Notes: generated from the sequence alone by a model not told the origin. Shown: positions 1 through 7,048, numbered from the stretch's first letter. The stretch: 16,373 nt of DNA from an uncultured Oscillospiraceae bacterium (GCA_934630495.1 CAKTVW010000044.1:1-16373); one strand, 5' to 3'. A program made the numbers and translations.

Positions 1-2
1 CC

Positions 3-140
3 GCGATGAACAGAGGGCAGCGTGTCAATATGGCAAAGAAAAGCAAACGGCACACAGGCGGTTTTATCCTCAAAAAAGCCCCGAAGCATGACAAAAAAGA
101 AGCCCAGCACCACGCCGTTGACGTGATGCTGGGTTTTTAG
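3..140 (+). CDS. Possible 3' end of an ORF, or a Lys-rich small ORF, running into a terminator
   Basis: This frame is open from the window edge to a TAG at 138-140. Internal ATGs lie at 6 and 30; the second is preceded by GAGGGCAG, a passable ribosome binding site. The predicted peptide is basic and His/Lys-rich and matches no family I recognise. Its last codons form the hairpin and T-tract of the terminator at 101-138, which is unusual for a real coding end. It may be the tail of a gene outside the window, a small protein, or chance. I treat it as doubtful. Confidence 0.2.
   Translation, partial: AMNRGQRVNMAKKSKRHTGGFILKKAPKHDKKEAQHHAVDVMLGF
101..138. terminator. Bidirectional intrinsic terminator
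   Basis: The arms CCCAGCACCACG (103-114) and CGTGATGCTGGG (122-133) pair over 12 positions with one C/A mismatch and a 7-nt loop. TTTTT follows on the plus strand. On the minus strand the hairpin is followed by GGGCTTCTTTTTTG. It sits about 10 nt past the stop codon of the minus-strand rRNA methyltransferase, so it probably ends that gene as well as any plus-strand transcript entering from the left. Confidence 0.75.
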
Positions 141-148
141 CCGTAAAC

Positions 149-1774
149 TCACTCTGAGATTAAGCCAAAGTGCCGCAGCGCATCCTTGATCGCCTCGACC
201 TTTTCAGGCGGGCAGGGATGATACTCATGTTTTCTCTGTTCAACAGCATTCGGTGCTTTGTGCATATCCAGCCCGACCATACGCTTGACCTCTGCAATAT
301 ATGCCGTATGGACTTTGAAGCCGTACTTTTCCTGCACATACTTCTGAATACGCTTATAGGTCGGATGCTCCTTGACCTCGTCGGTTTCCACTTCCATTCT
401 GACCTCAACCGTCAGTGGATTTGTTTCCCGTGACAAGAGGACCACCGTCTCGACGTGCGCGCAGCGCGGGAACATATCGACGGCCTCGGCGTGTCCGAGG
501 CGATAGCCTCTTTCGCACAGGAGCGCGACATCACGCGCCAGCGTCGCCGGGTCGCACGACACATAGACCACACGCTGCGGCGACATTGCGGAAATCGCTT
601 CGATCACGTCGGCGCTCAGGCCCTTTCTGGGCGGGTCGACCACAATGACGTCCGGGCGCGTTCCCTCGCGTGCCAGCGTCTGCGCGGCCTGTCCGGCATC
701 GGCGCAGAAAAACCGTGCGTTTTCAATGCCGTTTCTCAGGGCGTTTTGCTTTGCGTCGGCAATGGCCGCCTCGACGACCTCAACGCCGACGACCTGCTTC
801 GCCCGACGCGCCAGACAGAGCGTGATCGTGCCCGTGCCGCAGTAGAGGTCGAGCGCGGTTTCGCTCCCGGTCAGGCCCGCCGCGTCCAGCGCCTTGCCGT
901 AGAGGACCTCCGCCTGATCGCGGTTGACCTGATAGAACGAGCGCGGCGAAATGCGGAAGCGCAAACCGCACAGCTCGTCCTCGATCGCATCGGCGCCCCA
1001 GAGGACCCGCGTTTTTTCGCCCAGCACGGCGTTCCCGCGCCGAAGATTTTCATTCAGGACGACGGAGCGCAGGCCCGGAACGGCCTCGCGCAATGCCGCG
1101 ACAAGCTCCGCTTCGTGCGGCAGGCGGCCGCCGTTGACCACAAGGCAGACCAGTACCTCGCCGGTCGCCGCCGCATGGCGCACATAAATATGCCGCAGAA
1201 GCCCGCTGTGTGTCTGCTCGTCATAGGCCGGGACGCGATACGTCGACGCCCATTTCAGGACGGCGTTTTTGGCTGCGTCGGCGCACGGCGGCTGGATCAG
1301 GCAGCGCTCCACGGGGATCACGTCGTGCGTGCCTTTTTTGAAAAAGCCCGCCGTGAGTCCCGCCGCGCACGCCGCGACGGGGTACTGCGCCTTGTTGCGA
1401 TAGCCCTCGCGGGTAGCCGCGCCCGTGATCTGTAGATCGGTCAGAGCCTGTCCGCCGAGACGGTTGAGCGCGTCGAGAACGCGCCGCGACTTGATGTCCA
1501 GCTCGGCCTCATAGGTCAGGTGCCAAAAATCACAGCCGCCGCACTGCTTTGCATACGGGCAGGCACGGTTGACGCGGGCGGGGGACTTTGTTATAATATT
1601 GACGATTTTTCCGTATGCGGCGTGTTTTCCGACGTGGGTGATGCGCAGGTCATAGACCTCGCCGGGGGCGGCGTTCGGCACAAACACCGCAACGCCCTCC
1701 ACGCGACAGACGCCTTGTCCCTCGCTTGTGAAGCCGTCGACCGCCGCACGATAGATCTCATTTTTCTTCAGCAT
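149..1774 (-). CDS. rlmD: 23S rRNA (uracil-5-)-methyltransferase, RlmD/RlmCD (TrmA) family, with C-terminal extension
   Basis: This enzyme transfers methyl from SAM to C5 of uridine in 23S rRNA (U1939 in E. coli; U747 and U1939 for the Firmicutes RlmCD type). The 541-residue protein starts with a TRAM-like RNA-binding domain (about 5-62). Four Fe-S cluster cysteines follow: Cys72, Cys78, Cys81 and Cys158. The SAM-binding motif DLYCGTGTI is at 309-317, DPPRKGL at 380-386, and the catalytic nucleophile is Cys407 in VSCDP. The family core ends near residue 449 (HVETVVLLSR). About 92 further residues form an extra domain containing YKRIQKYVQEKYGFKV and PPEKVEAI motifs, a tail I associate with clostridial homologues. 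The ATG at 1774 has AAAGGAAA about 6 nt upstream. The modified position cannot be decided from sequence; family assignment is firm. Confidence 0.93.
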   Translation of the reverse strand: MLKKNEIYRAAVDGFTSEGQGVCRVEGVAVFVPNAAPGEVYDLRITHVGKHAAYGKIVNIITKSPARVNRACPYAKQCGGCDFWHLTYEAELDIKSRRVLDALNRLGGQALTDLQITGAATREGYRNKAQYPVAACAAGLTAGFFKKGTHDVIPVERCLIQPPCADAAKNAVLKWASTYRVPAYDEQTHSGLLRHIYVRHAAATGEVLVCLVVNGGRLPHEAELVAALREAVPGLRSVVLNENLRRGNAVLGEKTRVLWGADAIEDELCGLRFRISPRSFYQVNRDQAEVLYGKALDAAGLTGSETALDLYCGTGTITLCLARRAKQVVGVEVVEAAIADAKQNALRNGIENARFFCADAGQAAQTLAREGTRPDVIVVDPPRKGLSADVIEAISAMSPQRVVYVSCDPATLARDVALLCERGYRLGHAEAVDMFPRCAHVETVVLLSRETNPLTVEVRMEVETDEVKEHPTYKRIQKYVQEKYGFKVHTAYIAEVKRMVGLDMHKAPNAVEQRKHEYHPCPPEKVEAIKDALRHFGLISE

Positions 1775-1786
1775 TTCAATTTCCTT

Positions 1787-1802
1787 TGTTTCACATGAAA
1801 CA
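1787..1802. other. parS: parS centromere site (ParB binding), copy 1
   Basis: TGTTTCACATGAAACA is a 16-bp palindrome with one central asymmetry and differs at one position from the Spo0J parS core TGTTTCACGTGAAACA. It lies 12 nt upstream of the rRNA methyltransferase start codon, between the predicted promoter and the ribosome binding site, so it would be transcribed in that gene's leader. The identical 16-mer in reverse orientation occurs at 3516-3531, beside parA. Confidence 0.87.
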
Positions 1803-1812
1803 TTCTGTTCGG

Positions 1813-1888
1813 AACGGCAGGGCCGTTTCCTTGCGGACGCTCCGATCGTTCGGCGGCCCGGACATTCGGGCCGGCAAGTCGGTCGGAG
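1813..1888. other. Structured leader region of the minus-strand rRNA methyltransferase gene
   Basis: The stretch between parS and the divergent promoter is rich in inverted repeats. CTCCGATCG (1840-1848) pairs with CGGTCGGAG (1880-1888) with one wobble. It encloses CGGCCCG (1854-1860) and CGGGCCG (1867-1873) around a 6-nt loop. A smaller hairpin, AACGGC (1813-1818) with GCCGTT (1822-1827), follows in the minus RNA. I recognise no known riboswitch or leader family. It could be a cis-regulatory leader or remnants of GC-rich spacer. Confidence 0.4.
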
Positions 1889-1897
1889 GCTTCTTAG

Positions 1898-1926
1898 ATT
1901 GTATCATATTTTAACAGGCACAACAA
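1898..1926 (-). promoter_or_regulatory. Sigma-A-type promoter for the rRNA methyltransferase gene
   Basis: On the minus strand TTGTTG (1926-1921) is followed after 17 nt by TACAAT (1903-1898). Transcription would begin near 1891, giving a leader of about 115 nt that contains the structured region and the parS site. The -35 box overlaps the ribosome binding site of the divergent radical SAM gene. Confidence 0.5.
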
Positions 1927-1938
1927 GAGGGTGATGCT

Positions 1939-2820
1939 TTGCTGAGCTATAAAAATTGCCGTCTCTGCCCGAGGCGCTGCGGCGTCGACCGCACGAAAGG
2001 GGAGCGCGGCTTCTGCGCCATGCCCGACGGGGCGGTCGTCGCGGGAGAGATGCTCCATTACGGCGAGGAGCCGCCGATCGCCGCCTGCTTTGGGACGGGA
2101 GCGGTCTTTTTCAGCGGCTGCACGCTGCGGTGCAGCTATTGCCAGAACCGCGAAATTTCGCGGAGCGGCTTCCGCAACACACTTTCCTCCGCACGGCTGC
2201 GGGAAATATTTGAAGCGTTGATCGATCAGGGCGCGCAGAGCATCGATCTGGTCACGCCGACGCACTTTCTCCCGACGATCCTCCCGGCCTTGACGCCGAA
2301 GCTGCCCGTCCCCGTGGTCTACAATTGCGGCGGCTACGAAAGCGTCGAGACGCTGAAAGAGCTGGACGGACTGATCGACATCTATCTGCCGGACATGAAA
2401 TATGCCGACAATGCCCTCGCGGCGCGGCTCTCCAACGCGCCCGACTATTTTGAGACCGCCGACGCGGCGATTCGCGAAATGTACCGTCAGGTCGGCGCGC
2501 CCGTCATGGAGGACGAGCAGATGCAGCGCGGGCTGATCGTGCGGCATCTGGTGCTTCCGGGATATTTGGACAATTCTCTGCGCGTGATCGAATGGTTTGC
2601 CGACGCGTTTCCGCGCGGAGAGGCGCTGTTCTCCCTGATGAGTCAGTATGTGCCGATGGGGGAGATGCAGTCGCCATTAAATCGGCGTGTGACGCAGGAG
2701 GAATACGACGGCGCTGTTTCATGGATGCAGCTATGTGGGATCAAAAACGGGTTTACGCAGTCGCTCACCTCCGCGACAACCGAGCTTCTGCCGGATTTTC
2801 AGCCGGAGGGGATCCGCTAG
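1939..2820 (+). CDS. Radical SAM protein, PflX / pyruvate formate-lyase-activating-enzyme-like (COG1313 type)
   Basis: The 293-residue protein carries the radical SAM cluster motif Cys61-x3-Cys65-x2-Cys68 (GCTLRCSYCQN), which binds the 4Fe-4S cluster that cleaves SAM. A second N-terminal cysteine set, Cys7, Cys10, Cys14 and Cys26, precedes it and is typical of PflX-like proteins of this size. Later LVTPTHFLP and IYLPDMKYAD segments fit the barrel of this family. The substrate is unknown; the family is annotated by resemblance to glycyl-radical activases, but no glycyl-radical enzyme is nearby. I chose the TTG at 1939 because GAGGGTGAT lies just upstream and no in-frame ATG gives the complete first cysteine motif. 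It is divergent from the rRNA methyltransferase gene and precedes lexA. Confidence 0.85.
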   Translation: MLSYKNCRLCPRRCGVDRTKGERGFCAMPDGAVVAGEMLHYGEEPPIAACFGTGAVFFSGCTLRCSYCQNREISRSGFRNTLSSARLREIFEALIDQGAQSIDLVTPTHFLPTILPALTPKLPVPVVYNCGGYESVETLKELDGLIDIYLPDMKYADNALAARLSNAPDYFETADAAIREMYRQVGAPVMEDEQMQRGLIVRHLVLPGYLDNSLRVIEWFADAFPRGEALFSLMSQYVPMGEMQSPLNRRVTQEEYDGAVSWMQLCGIKNGFTQSLTSATTELLPDFQPEGIR

Positions 2821-2853
2821 CGGCGCAAGCAGCAAGAAAATCGGCGTTTTTGC

Positions 2854-2867
2854 CAAACAAATGTTTG
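2854..2867. promoter_or_regulatory. Candidate LexA operator (SOS box) of lexA
   Basis: CAAAC-N4-GTTTG is a perfect inverted repeat with the arm length and 4-nt spacer of Firmicutes SOS boxes (Bacillus type CGAAC-N4-GTTCG). It overlaps the -35 box of the lexA promoter, the expected place for autorepression. The outer bases deviate from the Bacillus consensus, so the match is good but not perfect. Confidence 0.6.
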
Positions 2868-2893
2868 CATTTTGTCTCAGGCAGTGCTATACT
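2864..2893 (+). promoter_or_regulatory. lexA promoter with extended -10
   Basis: The -35 candidate TTTGCA (2864-2869) is followed after 18 nt by TATACT (2888-2893). A TG dinucleotide at 2885-2886 makes an extended -10. The right arm of the SOS-box palindrome lies in the -35 element. Confidence 0.6.
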
Positions 2894-2923
2894 ATTATAA
2901 ATAATGTAAGGGGAGTGCTGCAA

Positions 2924-3493
2924 ATGCCGCGTACCAGCAACAAGCGTCAGGAGATCTACGAATATCTGCGCGACTTCGCCGCCGAAAACGGCTATCCGCC
3001 GACGGTTCGCGAGATCATGCACGCGGTCGGTCTGCGCTCTACCGCCTCGGTACATTACCATCTGGCAGAGCTGGAACGCAGTGGACGCATTTCGGTCGAC
3101 GGCTCAAAAAACCGAGCGATTACGCTGACGGAGGGGCGCGGCATCCCGCTGGTCGGCGTGGTAACGGCGGGCGTTCCGATCCTTGCCGTGGAAAACATCG
3201 AGGGCTATCTCCCGTGGGAGGGAGAATCGGGGTGCTTTGCCCTGCGGGTGCGCGGCGATTCAATGATCGGCGCAGGCATTCTGGACGGCGACAAGGTGAT
3301 CGTCAGGCCCCAGCCGACAGCCGAAAACGGCGAGATCGTCGTGGCGCTCTTAGGGGAGGAAGCCACCGTCAAGCGCCTGAAGCGCCGGGACGGTCACGTC
3401 TGGCTGATGCCCGAAAACCCGAACTACAGCCCCATTAACGGTGACGAGGCACAACTGATCGGGCGCGTCAAGGCGATCTATCGGGAGCTTTGA
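2924..3493 (+). CDS. lexA: LexA repressor (SOS response, S24 autopeptidase)
   Basis: LexA represses DNA-damage genes and cleaves itself when stimulated by RecA filaments. The 189-residue product has the N-terminal winged helix (about 1-68, including GYPPTVREI and STASVHYHL). The autocleavage site is Ala82-Gly83 (VVTAGVP), the nucleophile Ser113 (GDSMI) and the general base Lys150 (ATVKRL). All catalytic parts are present and the length is near that of typical LexA proteins. The frame is open farther upstream, but I chose the ATG at 2924 because AAGGGGAG precedes it, the protein then starts at the conserved N-terminus, and the upstream region holds the promoter and operator. A parS site lies 22 nt beyond the stop codon. 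Confidence 0.97.
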   Translation: MPRTSNKRQEIYEYLRDFAAENGYPPTVREIMHAVGLRSTASVHYHLAELERSGRISVDGSKNRAITLTEGRGIPLVGVVTAGVPILAVENIEGYLPWEGESGCFALRVRGDSMIGAGILDGDKVIVRPQPTAENGEIVVALLGEEATVKRLKRRDGHVWLMPENPNYSPINGDEAQLIGRVKAIYREL

Positions 3494-3515
3494 AAAAGCG
3501 GCGGCCGTTTTTCAA

Positions 3516-3531
3516 TGTTTCATGTGAAACA
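3516..3531. other. parS: parS centromere site (ParB binding), copy 2
   Basis: TGTTTCATGTGAAACA is the exact reverse complement of the 16-mer at 1787-1802. It lies between the lexA stop codon and the parA promoter, where chromosomal parS sites are often found beside their own parAB genes. ParB loaded here could also affect parAB transcription. Confidence 0.9.
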
Positions 3532-3569
3532 CTGACATGCGGCCGACGCGATATTCGCACGAAAAAATG

Positions 3570-3598
3570 TTGCAAAACGGTTACGCCTGTGGTATGAT
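3570..3598 (+). promoter_or_regulatory. parA operon promoter
   Basis: TTGCAA (3570-3575) and TATGAT (3593-3598) are separated by 17 nt, with a TG before the -10 (TGG-TATGAT). The promoter is about 30 nt upstream of the parA start and about 40 nt downstream of the parS site. Confidence 0.7.
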
Positions 3599-3628
3599 AG
3601 GGCAAACAAACGAAGAGGAGGCGGCTTT

Positions 3629-4393
3629 GTGGCGAAGATCATCGCGGTCGTCAACCAAAAGGGCGGCGTCGGGAAAACGACCACCGCCGTCAACCTGACC
3701 GCCGCTCTGACGGCCGCCGGAGCGCGTGTGCTGCTGTGCGACTTTGACCCGCAGGCCAACGCGACCAGCGGCTTCGGCATAGAAAAGAGAAATACGGCGA
3801 ATACTGTCTACGACATGGTCATCAACGGGGTCATGCCGGAGCAGTGCGTGCTCCGCACGAAATTCGGAGACATCATCCCGTCCGGCGCGGAGCTTGCGGG
3901 CGCAAGCGTGGAGCTGATCGGCCTGGAGCACCGGGAGTACCGCCTGAAGGACTGCCTCGGCAAGCTGCGCTACGCCTACGATTATATATTTATCGATTGC
4001 CCGCCGTCCCTTGAGCTGCTGACGCTCAATGCGCTTTGCGCGGCGGACAGCATTCTGATCCCCGTGCAGTGCGAATACTATGCGCTTGAGGGCCTGTCCG
4101 ACCTGATGTCCACGCTCCGCGCGGTCAAGCGCCGTCTGAATCCCACGCTGGAGGTATTCGGCGTTCTGCTGACGATGTTCGACGGCCGCACGAACTTTTC
4201 CAATCAGGTGGCGCAGGAGGTGCGGCGGCATTTCCCGGGGAAAGTATACGCCTCGGTGATCCCGCGCAACGTGCGTCTTGCCGAAGCGCCCAGTCACGGC
4301 GTGCCCGTCATGGCCTATGACCGCAGCTCACGCGGGAGCGCCGCGTATCTCGCCGTGGCGGAAGAAATTCTGAGGAAGGAGCGGCTGACATGA
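3629..4393 (+). CDS. parA: Chromosome partitioning ATPase ParA (Soj)
   Basis: ParA binds DNA non-specifically in its ATP dimer form and works with ParB-parS complexes in origin segregation and, in Bacillus, DnaA control. The 254-residue protein has the deviant Walker A motif KGGVGKTT at 11-18, including signature Lys11 and P-loop Lys16. It also has the conserved DFDPQANATSG segment, Walker B YIFIDCPPSL, and a C-terminal EAPSHGVPVMAYDRSSRGSAAY block. Length fits small chromosomal ParA proteins without an added DNA-binding domain. It starts with GTG at 3629, 7 nt after AGAGGAGG. The stop overlaps the parB start (ATGA), which implies translational coupling. Confidence 0.97.
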   Translation: MAKIIAVVNQKGGVGKTTTAVNLTAALTAAGARVLLCDFDPQANATSGFGIEKRNTANTVYDMVINGVMPEQCVLRTKFGDIIPSGAELAGASVELIGLEHREYRLKDCLGKLRYAYDYIFIDCPPSLELLTLNALCAADSILIPVQCEYYALEGLSDLMSTLRAVKRRLNPTLEVFGVLLTMFDGRTNFSNQVAQEVRRHFPGKVYASVIPRNVRLAEAPSHGVPVMAYDRSSRGSAAYLAVAEEILRKERLT

Positions 4394-5268
4394 AGCAGCA
4401 GCGCGGACTCGGTCGGGGCCTCGGCGCTCTGATCGATGACTTTACCGAAAAAACGCCGGAGGAGGGCATCACCAAGCTGCCGCTCCAAAAGGTCGAGCCG
4501 AACCCGAAGCAGCCGCGGACAAGCTTTGACGAGGACGAGCTGCAATCGCTGGCCGACTCCATTGCGGAGCACGGACTGCTGCAGCCGCTGGTCGTACGCG
4601 AGGCGGGAAACGGCTATTATCAGATCATCGCGGGCGAACGCCGCTGGCGGGCTTCGCGCCTTGCCGGGCTGAGCGAGGTCCCGGTGGTGATCCTCAACGC
4701 GGACGAAAAGACCGTTATGGAACTGGCGCTCGTAGAAAATTTGCAGCGTCAGGACCTGAATCCGATGGAAGAAGCAGCCGGATATCGGGCGCTGATGGAC
4801 GAATACGGCATGACGCAGGAGCTGATCGCCAAGCGAGTCGGAAAATCCCGTCCCGCCGTCGCCAACGCACTGCGTCTGCTCGGGCTTCCGGAGGAGGTCC
4901 GCAAGCTCGTCGAGGACGGAACGCTCTCGTCCGGTCATGCGCGCGCCGTCCTGTCCCTGAGCGACGAGCGCCTGCAAAAAACAGCCGCGCAGAAGATCGT
5001 CGCCCTGCGCCTTTCGGTGCGGCAGGCGGAGGCCATGTGCAAGCGCATGGCGTCGCAGAAGCCCGAGAAGGAAAAGCCCGCGCCGGTCGCCGTCGACTAC
5101 GTCGGCGAATGCGAAAAGCACCTTACGCAGACGCTCGGACGCCGCGTCAAGATCGTCAACGGAAAGCGCAAGGGCCGCTTTGAGCTGGAATTTTACGGAG
5201 AAGACGACTTACAGCGCCTGTATGAGGCGCTGCAAACCCTGCAAATTACGGAGGAATCTCATGACTGA
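4390..5268 (+). CDS. parB: ParB/Spo0J CTPase, parS-binding partition protein
   Basis: ParB loads on parS, hydrolyses CTP to slide and spread along DNA, and recruits SMC. In this 292-residue protein a RGLGRGLGALI N-terminus, the likely ParA-contacting segment, precedes the ParB/Sulfiredoxin-like CTPase domain. That domain carries the CTP-binding motif GERRWRA at 82-88 and ENLQRQDLNP at 116-125. A helix-turn-helix parS reader (about 138-165, MTQELIAKRVGKSRPAVANAL) follows. After a charged linker (about 220-238) comes the C-terminal dimerisation domain. It overlaps parA by 4 nt and the next gene by 8 nt. Two matching parS sites lie within 3 kb. Confidence 0.97.
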   Translation: MKQQRGLGRGLGALIDDFTEKTPEEGITKLPLQKVEPNPKQPRTSFDEDELQSLADSIAEHGLLQPLVVREAGNGYYQIIAGERRWRASRLAGLSEVPVVILNADEKTVMELALVENLQRQDLNPMEEAAGYRALMDEYGMTQELIAKRVGKSRPAVANALRLLGLPEEVRKLVEDGTLSSGHARAVLSLSDERLQKTAAQKIVALRLSVRQAEAMCKRMASQKPEKEKPAPVAVDYVGECEKHLTQTLGRRVKIVNGKRKGRFELEFYGEDDLQRLYEALQTLQITEESHD

Positions 5269-5680
5269 GACAGAAAAGAACGGTCAGGAGGAGCAGCCCC
5301 TGACGCCGAAAAAGAAAAAGGCCATGCTGGAATACATGGCCGTGATGTTTGCCGTTGCGTTCCTGCTGGTGGCGGTCTCGCTGCTTGTGCGGATGCACAC
5401 CATGAAGAATGATTTCGATGCCGCCAACGACGGCGCACACGAAAACATCCTCAGCATGGAAAAGCAGCTCGAGGAGGCGCGTGCTGAAAACTCCTCCATG
5501 CAGGAGGAGCTGGACGCCTCCGAACGGACGTCCCACGCTTTGGAGCTGCTGACGCTGGCGCAGAAGGCGCAGGCAGACAGCGACCGCACGGCCTTCCGGG
5601 ATTCCATGGCGGAGCTGGAGGAATACGCCGATGCACTGCCGGAATCGGTTGCGGAAATCTACCGGGAACTGCAGAAATAA
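5261..5680 (+). CDS. Single-pass membrane protein with coiled coil, unknown function
   Basis: The 139-residue product has a basic N-terminus (KKKK at about 17-20), one transmembrane helix (about 24-45, EYMAVMFAVAFLLVAVSLLV) and a Glu/Ala-rich segment (about 55-100) that should form a coiled coil. A short helical, acidic C-terminal part follows. Positive charges before the helix suggest the N-terminus is in the cytoplasm and most of the protein outside. The ATG at 5261 sits in the parB end (8-nt overlap) with GGAGGA upstream. Clostridia often place a small membrane protein (for example DUF4446) between parB and serS, but this sequence does not look like DUF4446. Its position suggests co-expression with parAB; any role in segregation is unproven. 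Confidence 0.8.
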   Translation: MTETEKNGQEEQPLTPKKKKAMLEYMAVMFAVAFLLVAVSLLVRMHTMKNDFDAANDGAHENILSMEKQLEEARAENSSMQEELDASERTSHALELLTLAQKAQADSDRTAFRDSMAELEEYADALPESVAEIYRELQK

Positions 5681-5709
5681 CCGGTTTAACTGCTATATGA
5701 GGTGATAAA

Positions 5710-6999
5710 ATGCTGGACATTAAACGAATCAAGGACGATCCCGAGGGCGTAAAGGCGGGCCTTCGCGCCAAGGAAGTAAACTGCGACGAGCAGGTCGACC
5801 GCATTCTGGAGCTGGACGCCAAGCGCCGTGCGCTGATCCTCTCGACGGAGACGGATAAGGCCGAACAGAACCGCGTTTCCAAGGAGATCCCGCTGAAAAA
5901 GAAGGCGGGCGAGGACGTCGCGCCGATCTTTAAGCGCATGAGCGAATTAAAGGCGCAGATCGCGGAGAACGACCGCGCGCTGACCGATGTCGAGGCGGAA
6001 TACCGTACACTGATGCTGAGCCTCCCGAACCTCCCCGACCCCGACCTCAAGCCCGGCGGCAAGGAAAACAACGAACCGCTCCGCTACTACGGCGAGCCGC
6101 ATCACTTTGATTTTGAGCCGAAGCACCATGTCGACCTCTGCACCGACCTCGGGCTGATCGACTACGAGCGCGGCACAAAGCTTGCCGGTTCGGGCTTCTG
6201 GATCTATCGCGGCTTGGGCGCGCGGCTGGAATGGGCGCTGCTCAACTACTTCATGGACTGCCATCTCCGCGACGGCTACGAAATGGTCATTCTGCCGCAC
6301 ATGCTGGAGTATCAGTGCGGCGAGACGGCGGGACAGTTCCCGAAATTCGCCGACGAGGTCTATAAGATCGAGAATCCGACGGACGATCGGATGCATTTCA
6401 TGCTGCCGACCGCCGAAACGGCGCTGGCAAGCCTGCACCGTAACGAGATTCTGAGCGAGGCCGACCTGCCGCATAAGCTCTTTGCCTATACGCCGTGCTT
6501 CCGCCGCGAGGCTGGCTCCCATCGCGCCGACGAGCGCGGCATGGTGCGCGGCCATCAGTTCAACAAGATCGAGATGTTCCAGTACACCCTGCCGGAGAAA
6601 TCCGACGAGGCGTTCGAGGAGCTGGTCGGCAAGGCCGAAGCGCTCGTCAAGGGCCTCGGCTTCCATTTCCGCACGGTCAAGCTGGCGGCGGGCGACTGCT
6701 CGGCGTCCATGGCGCGGACATATGACATTGAAATTCAGATCCCGTCCATGAACGGCTACAAGGAAGTCTCCTCCGTCTCCAACGCGCGGGATTATCAGGC
6801 GCGGCGCGGCAACATCCGCTTCCGCCGCGAGGCGACCGGAAAGACCGAGTTTGTCCATACGCTCAACGGCTCCGGTCTGGCGACCTCCCGTATCTTCCCG
6901 GCCATGGTCGAGCAGAACCAGCGCGCCGACGGCTCGGTCGTGGTGCCCGAGGTCCTGCGCAAGTACCTCGGCGGTCTGGAGATCATCGAAAAGAAGTAA
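5710..6999 (+). CDS. serS: Seryl-tRNA synthetase
   Basis: SerS charges tRNA-Ser and tRNA-Sec with serine. The 429-residue length is standard. Residues of about 1-100 form the long antiparallel coiled-coil arm that holds the tRNA extra arm. The class II catalytic core follows, with motif 2 FRREAGSHRADERGMVRGHQF from residue 264 and motif 3 NGSGLATSR at 386-394. HTLNGSGLA, PAMVEQNQ and VPEVLRKYLGG match the usual C-terminal block. GAGGTGAT precedes the ATG, and the upstream gap is only 29 nt. There is therefore no room for a T-box leader, and the gene is probably read with parAB. The strong hairpin at 7012-7046 closes the operon. Confidence 0.97.
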   Translation: MLDIKRIKDDPEGVKAGLRAKEVNCDEQVDRILELDAKRRALILSTETDKAEQNRVSKEIPLKKKAGEDVAPIFKRMSELKAQIAENDRALTDVEAEYRTLMLSLPNLPDPDLKPGGKENNEPLRYYGEPHHFDFEPKHHVDLCTDLGLIDYERGTKLAGSGFWIYRGLGARLEWALLNYFMDCHLRDGYEMVILPHMLEYQCGETAGQFPKFADEVYKIENPTDDRMHFMLPTAETALASLHRNEILSEADLPHKLFAYTPCFRREAGSHRADERGMVRGHQFNKIEMFQYTLPEKSDEAFEELVGKAEALVKGLGFHFRTVKLAAGDCSASMARTYDIEIQIPSMNGYKEVSSVSNARDYQARRGNIRFRREATGKTEFVHTLNGSGLATSRIFPAMVEQNQRADGSVVVPEVLRKYLGGLEIIEKK

Positions 7000-7011
7000 T
7001 GATAAAAAGAA

Positions 7012-7047
7012 TGAGCCGCGGACCGTTTTACACGGTCCGCGGCTCTT
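7012..7047. terminator. Bidirectional terminator between serS and the DUF1653 gene
   Basis: GAGCCGCGGACCG (7013-7025) and CGGTCCGCGGCTC (7033-7045) pair perfectly over 13 bp, with one more T-A pair closing a 5-nt loop. The plus-strand T tract is weak (TTGTCATT). The minus-strand flank reads CATTCTTTTTATC, so termination looks stronger for the convergent DUF1653 gene, whose stop codon is 3 nt away. Confidence 0.85.
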
Positions 7048-7048
7048 G

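Noticed and set aside
455..1435. Open frame antisense to the rRNA methyltransferase gene
   Set aside because: The methyltransferase has all catalytic motifs; the antisense frame is an Arg/Ala-rich GC-bias artefact.
2735..2923. Upstream extension of the LexA reading frame
   Set aside because: It overlaps the radical SAM gene and the lexA promoter and operator; the ATG at 2924 has the ribosome binding site and the conserved N-terminus.
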